From the NCBI GenBank assembly GCA_028701945.1, contig JAQVPT010000162.1:1-8044 (forward strand): a stretch of DNA of 8,044 nt, in the 5' to 3' direction. The DNA comes from Bacteroidales bacterium. Its GTDB lineage: Bacteria > Bacteroidota > Bacteroidia > Bacteroidales > ML635J-15. Positions within the stretch are counted from its first letter, which is position 1, and each line of letters begins with the position of its first letter. A program made the position numbers and the translations under genes. This document shows, in pieces, positions 5,896-8,044 of this stretch. A model generated the notes under the pieces. The model was not told where the DNA came from. It was given only the letters and a program-made list of their open reading frames with translations, and did not search any database.

Positions 5896-7089
5896 TTATT
5901 TTAATTTCGACAAAGCTCTTTTAATTCTACTAGTAGCTTCTATAAGTACATCGTCGCTAGTTGCATAAGAAAACCTCAAACATTCTGGTGAGCCAAAAGC
6001 ATGTCCGCCAACAGATGCAACAAACTCAGTTTCAAGAATATACAAAGCAAGATCCTCAGAATTGTTTATTGTATATTTTTCAAAAGATTTACCATAAAAA
6101 GATGAAACTTCTGGAAAAACATAAAATGCTCCTTGCGGTTCGTTCATTTTTATTCCTTCAATATCTTTAAACAAGCCCATAACGAGGTTGCGTCTTTTTT
6201 CAAAAACAGCTTTCATTTCTTTACAAGAATCAGACCCTGCATTAAGTGCAGCTTCGGCAGCTTTTTGAGCTATTGTACAAGCACCTGAAGTAAATTGCCC
6301 TTGCAGTTTTGTTACCGCTTTTGCTATCCACAGAGGAGCACCAATATATCCAATTCTCCAACCCGTCATTGCATAACCTTTAGATACTCCGTTCACAACA
6401 ACCACTCTATCTTTAATAGCAGCAAATTGTGCTATACTCTGATGTTCACCTAAGAAATTGATATGTTCATATATTTCGTCAGAAATTACAATTATATTCG
6501 GATATTTCTCTATAACTTTTGCTAATGCCTCAAGCTCATCTTTAGAATAAAGCATTCCTGTAGGATTAGATGGTGAGCTATAAATAATTGCTCTTGTTTT
6601 AGGAGTAATATTCTCTTCAAGTTGTTTTGCAGTCATTTTAAAATCAGATTCGATTCCACATTTAACCACAACAGGAGTACCTTCAGCCAATCCTACCATA
6701 TCAACATAACTAACCCAATAAGGTGCGGGGATTATTACTTCATCGCCAAGATTAATTATAGAGAGAAACACATTTATAATTGAGTGCTTTGCTCCTGCAG
6801 AAACAACAATTTGATTTTCATCGAACTGGAGATTATTTTCTCGTTTAAATTTATTAACAATTGCTTTTTTGAGCGACTCGTAACCAGGAACAGGTGGATA
6901 GTGAGTATAATTCTCATCTATTGCCTTTTTGGCTGCTTCTTTTACGTGGTCGGGAGTATCAAAATCAGGTTCTCCAATGCTAAGATTAATCACATCATAC
7001 CCCTGAGCCTTTAACTCACGACTTTTTTGTGTCATGGCAAGAGTTGCTGACACTGACATTCGGTTTAATCTATCGGATGCTTTTTCCAT
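5896..7089 (-). CDS. Pyridoxal-phosphate aspartate aminotransferase (class I, AspAT type)
   Basis: A 397-residue fold-type I PLP aminotransferase, expected to transfer the amino group between aspartate and 2-oxoglutarate in the cytoplasm. The features are all present: the N-terminal INLSIGEPDFDTP segment (34-46), PAPYWVSY with the ring-stacking Trp125, SSPSNPTG with Asn175, SDEIYEH with Asp204 and Tyr207 for the cofactor, VSKGYAMTGWRIGY with Lys237 as the Schiff-base lysine and Arg245 for the phosphate, and LRFSYA with Arg372 for the substrate carboxylate. Length and motif order match the I-gamma subgroup common in Bacteroidota, thermophiles and Gram-positives. Substrate range cannot be settled from sequence; related enzymes also use prephenate or aromatic amino acids. 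It appears monocistronic: a terminator follows the stop codon and a divergent gene begins 90 bases upstream. Confidence 0.93.
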   Translation of the reverse strand: MEKASDRLNRMSVSATLAMTQKSRELKAQGYDVINLSIGEPDFDTPDHVKEAAKKAIDENYTHYPPVPGYESLKKAIVNKFKRENNLQFDENQIVVSAGAKHSIINVFLSIINLGDEVIIPAPYWVSYVDMVGLAEGTPVVVKCGIESDFKMTAKQLEENITPKTRAIIYSSPSNPTGMLYSKDELEALAKVIEKYPNIIVISDEIYEHINFLGEHQSIAQFAAIKDRVVVVNGVSKGYAMTGWRIGYIGAPLWIAKAVTKLQGQFTSGACTIAQKAAEAALNAGSDSCKEMKAVFEKRRNLVMGLFKDIEGIKMNEPQGAFYVFPEVSSFYGKSFEKYTINNSEDLALYILETEFVASVGGHAFGSPECLRFSYATSDDVLIEATSRIKRALSKLK

Positions 7090-7179
7090 ATCAAAATGTT
7101 TATAAAATTTATCTGCTAATATACCAACTTATAATTAAATTATTTAATATTGTAAAACATAAATCAAAACTTTTAAATC
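7090..7179. promoter_or_regulatory. Divergent promoter region between the aminotransferase and the 171-residue protein
   Basis: These 90 very AT-rich bases separate two divergent start codons, so both genes' promoters should lie here unless the right-hand gene's promoter extends back into the aminotransferase gene. One-mismatch versions of the TAnnTTTG element occur for each direction: TAAATTTT on the minus strand (7104-7111) and TAATATTG on the plus strand (7145-7152). Neither has a clear -33 partner. The functional call rests on gene arrangement more than on the motifs. Confidence 0.4.
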
Positions 7180-7695
7180 ATGTTGCTAGAAATACTAAAA
7201 ATCACAATTCCAAGTCTAATAGTTTTCTTTACTGCTTACTTTACATTAAAGCAAGTATTAAAAAAGGAAAGCGATATAAAAAAAGCCGAAATAGTTTTAC
7301 AAAACAAAAAGATTATTACTCCAATACGGCTACAAGCTTATGAAAGGGTTATTCTTTTTCTTGAAAGGATTTCTCCAAACAGTGTAATTGTGCGTCTTCA
7401 AACTCCAAACATGACAGTTCAACAACTACATAAGGAAATGCTAGTTCTCATCAGAAGTGAATTTGAACATAACTTATCGCAGCAATTATATTTGTCTATT
7501 GATGCGTGGGAAATGGTAAGAAACGCTAAAGAAAAAACAATAAAACTTGTCAACTTATGTCTCGAAGATATCGACACTAATGCAAATGCACTGAAATTAA
7601 GTCAAGCAATATTTGAAAAACTTATTGAAATTGATACTTCGCCAACACAAGAAGCTATCAACTTTATAAAAAAGGAAATTAGTTTTTTATATTAA
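7180..7695 (+). CDS. Conserved membrane-anchored protein of unknown function
   Basis: A 171-residue protein. Residues ~4-24 are a hydrophobic helix (IPSLIVFFTAYF) that probably anchors it in the inner membrane, with a Lys-rich segment (24-45) after it that suggests a cytoplasmic body. The rest is mostly helical and soluble. The best-conserved-looking part is residues ~46-110: ITPIRLQAYERVILFLERISP, then a stretch reaching EFEHNLSQQLYLS and AW. I recall this pattern from short Bacteroidota hypothetical proteins, possibly the family catalogued as DUF7935, but I cannot verify the number. No catalytic motif is visible. It is divergent from the aminotransferase and converges on the partial gene at the right edge, so it is probably transcribed alone; no plus-strand terminator is seen after it. 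Confidence 0.82.
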   Translation: MLLEILKITIPSLIVFFTAYFTLKQVLKKESDIKKAEIVLQNKKIITPIRLQAYERVILFLERISPNSVIVRLQTPNMTVQQLHKEMLVLIRSEFEHNLSQQLYLSIDAWEMVRNAKEKTIKLVNLCLEDIDTNANALKLSQAIFEKLIEIDTSPTQEAINFIKKEISFLY

Positions 7696-7710
7696 AGTTC
7701 AATTGGTCAA

Positions 7711-7798
7711 GTATTAGCGTTATCGGCGTTTCGACTTACTTCGGATTCGCTCTGCACAAGTCGCTCAATGCAACGCTTCGCTCAACCACCTTGCTAGG
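7711..7798. repeat. GC-richer intergenic patch, possible dispersed repeat
   Basis: The patch contains TTCGACTTACTTCGGATTCG and ends in CGCTTCGCTCAACCACC, with several CGCT and TTCG words. Its base composition contrasts with the surrounding AT-rich DNA. It resembles the TTCGACTNCGCTCAACCACC-type intergenic repeats I recall from Bacteroidota genomes, but a dispersed family cannot be shown from one copy. One frame is open across it, without a start codon or recognisable protein. Confidence 0.35.
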
Positions 7799-7835
7799 TA
7801 TCAATAAATTTACTGAGAACTGAGTTTTAAAGTAA

Positions 7836-7907
7836 AAACAATCGAATAACTGAACAATCGAACAGCAGAACAGCTGAACAGCAGAACAGCAGAACAACTG
7901 ATAAAAC
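7836..7907. repeat. 8-bp tandem repeat, consensus GAACAGCA, about nine units
   Basis: Reading in steps of eight from 7836 gives AAACAATC, GAATAACT, GAACAATC, GAACAGCA, GAACAGCT, GAACAGCA, GAACAGCA, GAACAACT and GATAAAAC. The middle units are nearly identical and the outer ones decay, a typical slippage pattern. Just upstream, ACTGAGA-ACTGAG (7812-7824) is a short 7-bp repeat. The array lies in the gap between two converging genes and is not translated. Confidence 0.8.
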
Positions 7908-7925
7908 AACAATTATTACATCAAA

Positions 7926-7962
7926 CAAAAAAGAGACCATCTGATATTAGCAGATAGTCTCT
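7926..7962 (-). terminator. Intrinsic terminator of the gene entering from the right edge
   Basis: On the minus strand AGAGACTATCTG pairs with CAGATGGTCTCT around a 7-base loop and is followed by six Ts. The one imperfect position is a T-G (wobble) pair on the minus strand but a C-A mismatch on the plus strand, so the structure is better formed in leftward transcripts. It lies about 22 bases past the TAA at 7984-7986. Confidence 0.8.
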
Positions 7963-7983
7963 ATAATAAATATTGTATTTAAA

Positions 7984-8044
7984 TTATCTTGTTAAAGTAA
8001 CCGTTCCTTGTTCTTTATACAGAGTTCCATTCCAATCATGAAAT
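7984..8044 (-). CDS. C-terminal end of an unknown protein (partial at the window edge)
   Basis: The last 19 codons and TAA stop of a minus-strand gene entering from the right. The tail reads FHDWNGTLYKEQGTVTLTR. The stop is followed closely by a good minus-strand terminator, which supports a real gene end. The 'WNGT...GTVTLTR' ending loosely recalls the last strand of Bacteroidota secreted proteins with gliding-motility-associated (T9SS type B) C-terminal domains, but 19 residues are too few to assign a family. Confidence 0.6.
   Translation of the reverse strand, partial: FHDWNGTLYKEQGTVTLTR

Noticed and set aside
7029..7343. Plus-strand open frame of 104 codons spanning the divergent promoter region
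   Set aside because: It overlaps the aminotransferase start antisense and the 171-residue gene in another frame, with low-complexity Lys/Asn/Tyr-rich composition and no family resemblance.
7716..7823. Open frame through the GC-rich patch (S-V-I-G-V-S-T-Y...)
   Set aside because: No start codon is available in a suitable position and no protein family is recognisable; the openness is explained by a short, GC-richer repeat.
7836..7907. Possible CRISPR array
   Set aside because: The units are 8 bp and directly contiguous, with no spacers; it is a simple tandem repeat.

Overview
The window is AT-rich and looks like Bacteroidota DNA. It carries a very large secreted protein with a type IX secretion (T9SS) type A sorting tail and SprB-type repeats, both hallmarks of that phylum. 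No start codon has a strong Shine-Dalgarno sequence. The best promoter match is of the Bacteroidota TAnnTTTG type. Genus or family cannot be fixed from this stretch.

Layout. Positions 1-560 are a mobile-element graveyard: the 3' end of an ISL3-family transposase with its terminal repeat, about 280 bases of noncoding DNA with several inverted and direct repeats, and the C-terminal remnant of an IS1595-type transposase. Positions 573-5777 (minus strand) hold a two-gene unit. The upstream gene encodes a 1490-residue T9SS cargo protein, made of a 14-blade propeller region, a string of SprB-like repeats, two FN3-like domains and the sorting tail. Its stop codon directly abuts the start of truA (tRNA pseudouridine synthase). 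Further right, also on the minus strand, is a class I aminotransferase of the aspartate aminotransferase type (5896-7089) with a clear intrinsic terminator (5839-5874). Divergent from it is a 171-residue membrane-anchored protein of unknown function (7180-7695, plus strand). The right end (7696-7983) is intergenic, with a GC-richer patch, an 8-bp tandem repeat and a minus-strand terminator. That terminator serves a gene of which only the last 19 codons are inside the window.

How the genes relate. The aminotransferase and truA are ordinary housekeeping genes. The giant protein is predicted to be exported through Sec and then T9SS and to end up on the cell surface or outside the cell. A terminator and a candidate promoter separate it from the aminotransferase, so it and truA probably form one transcript. 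I see no defence system, CRISPR array, tRNA or rRNA. The most distinctive item is the protein architecture that combines a two-propeller region, of the sort known from hybrid two-component sensors, with adhesin-like SprB repeats and a T9SS tail.
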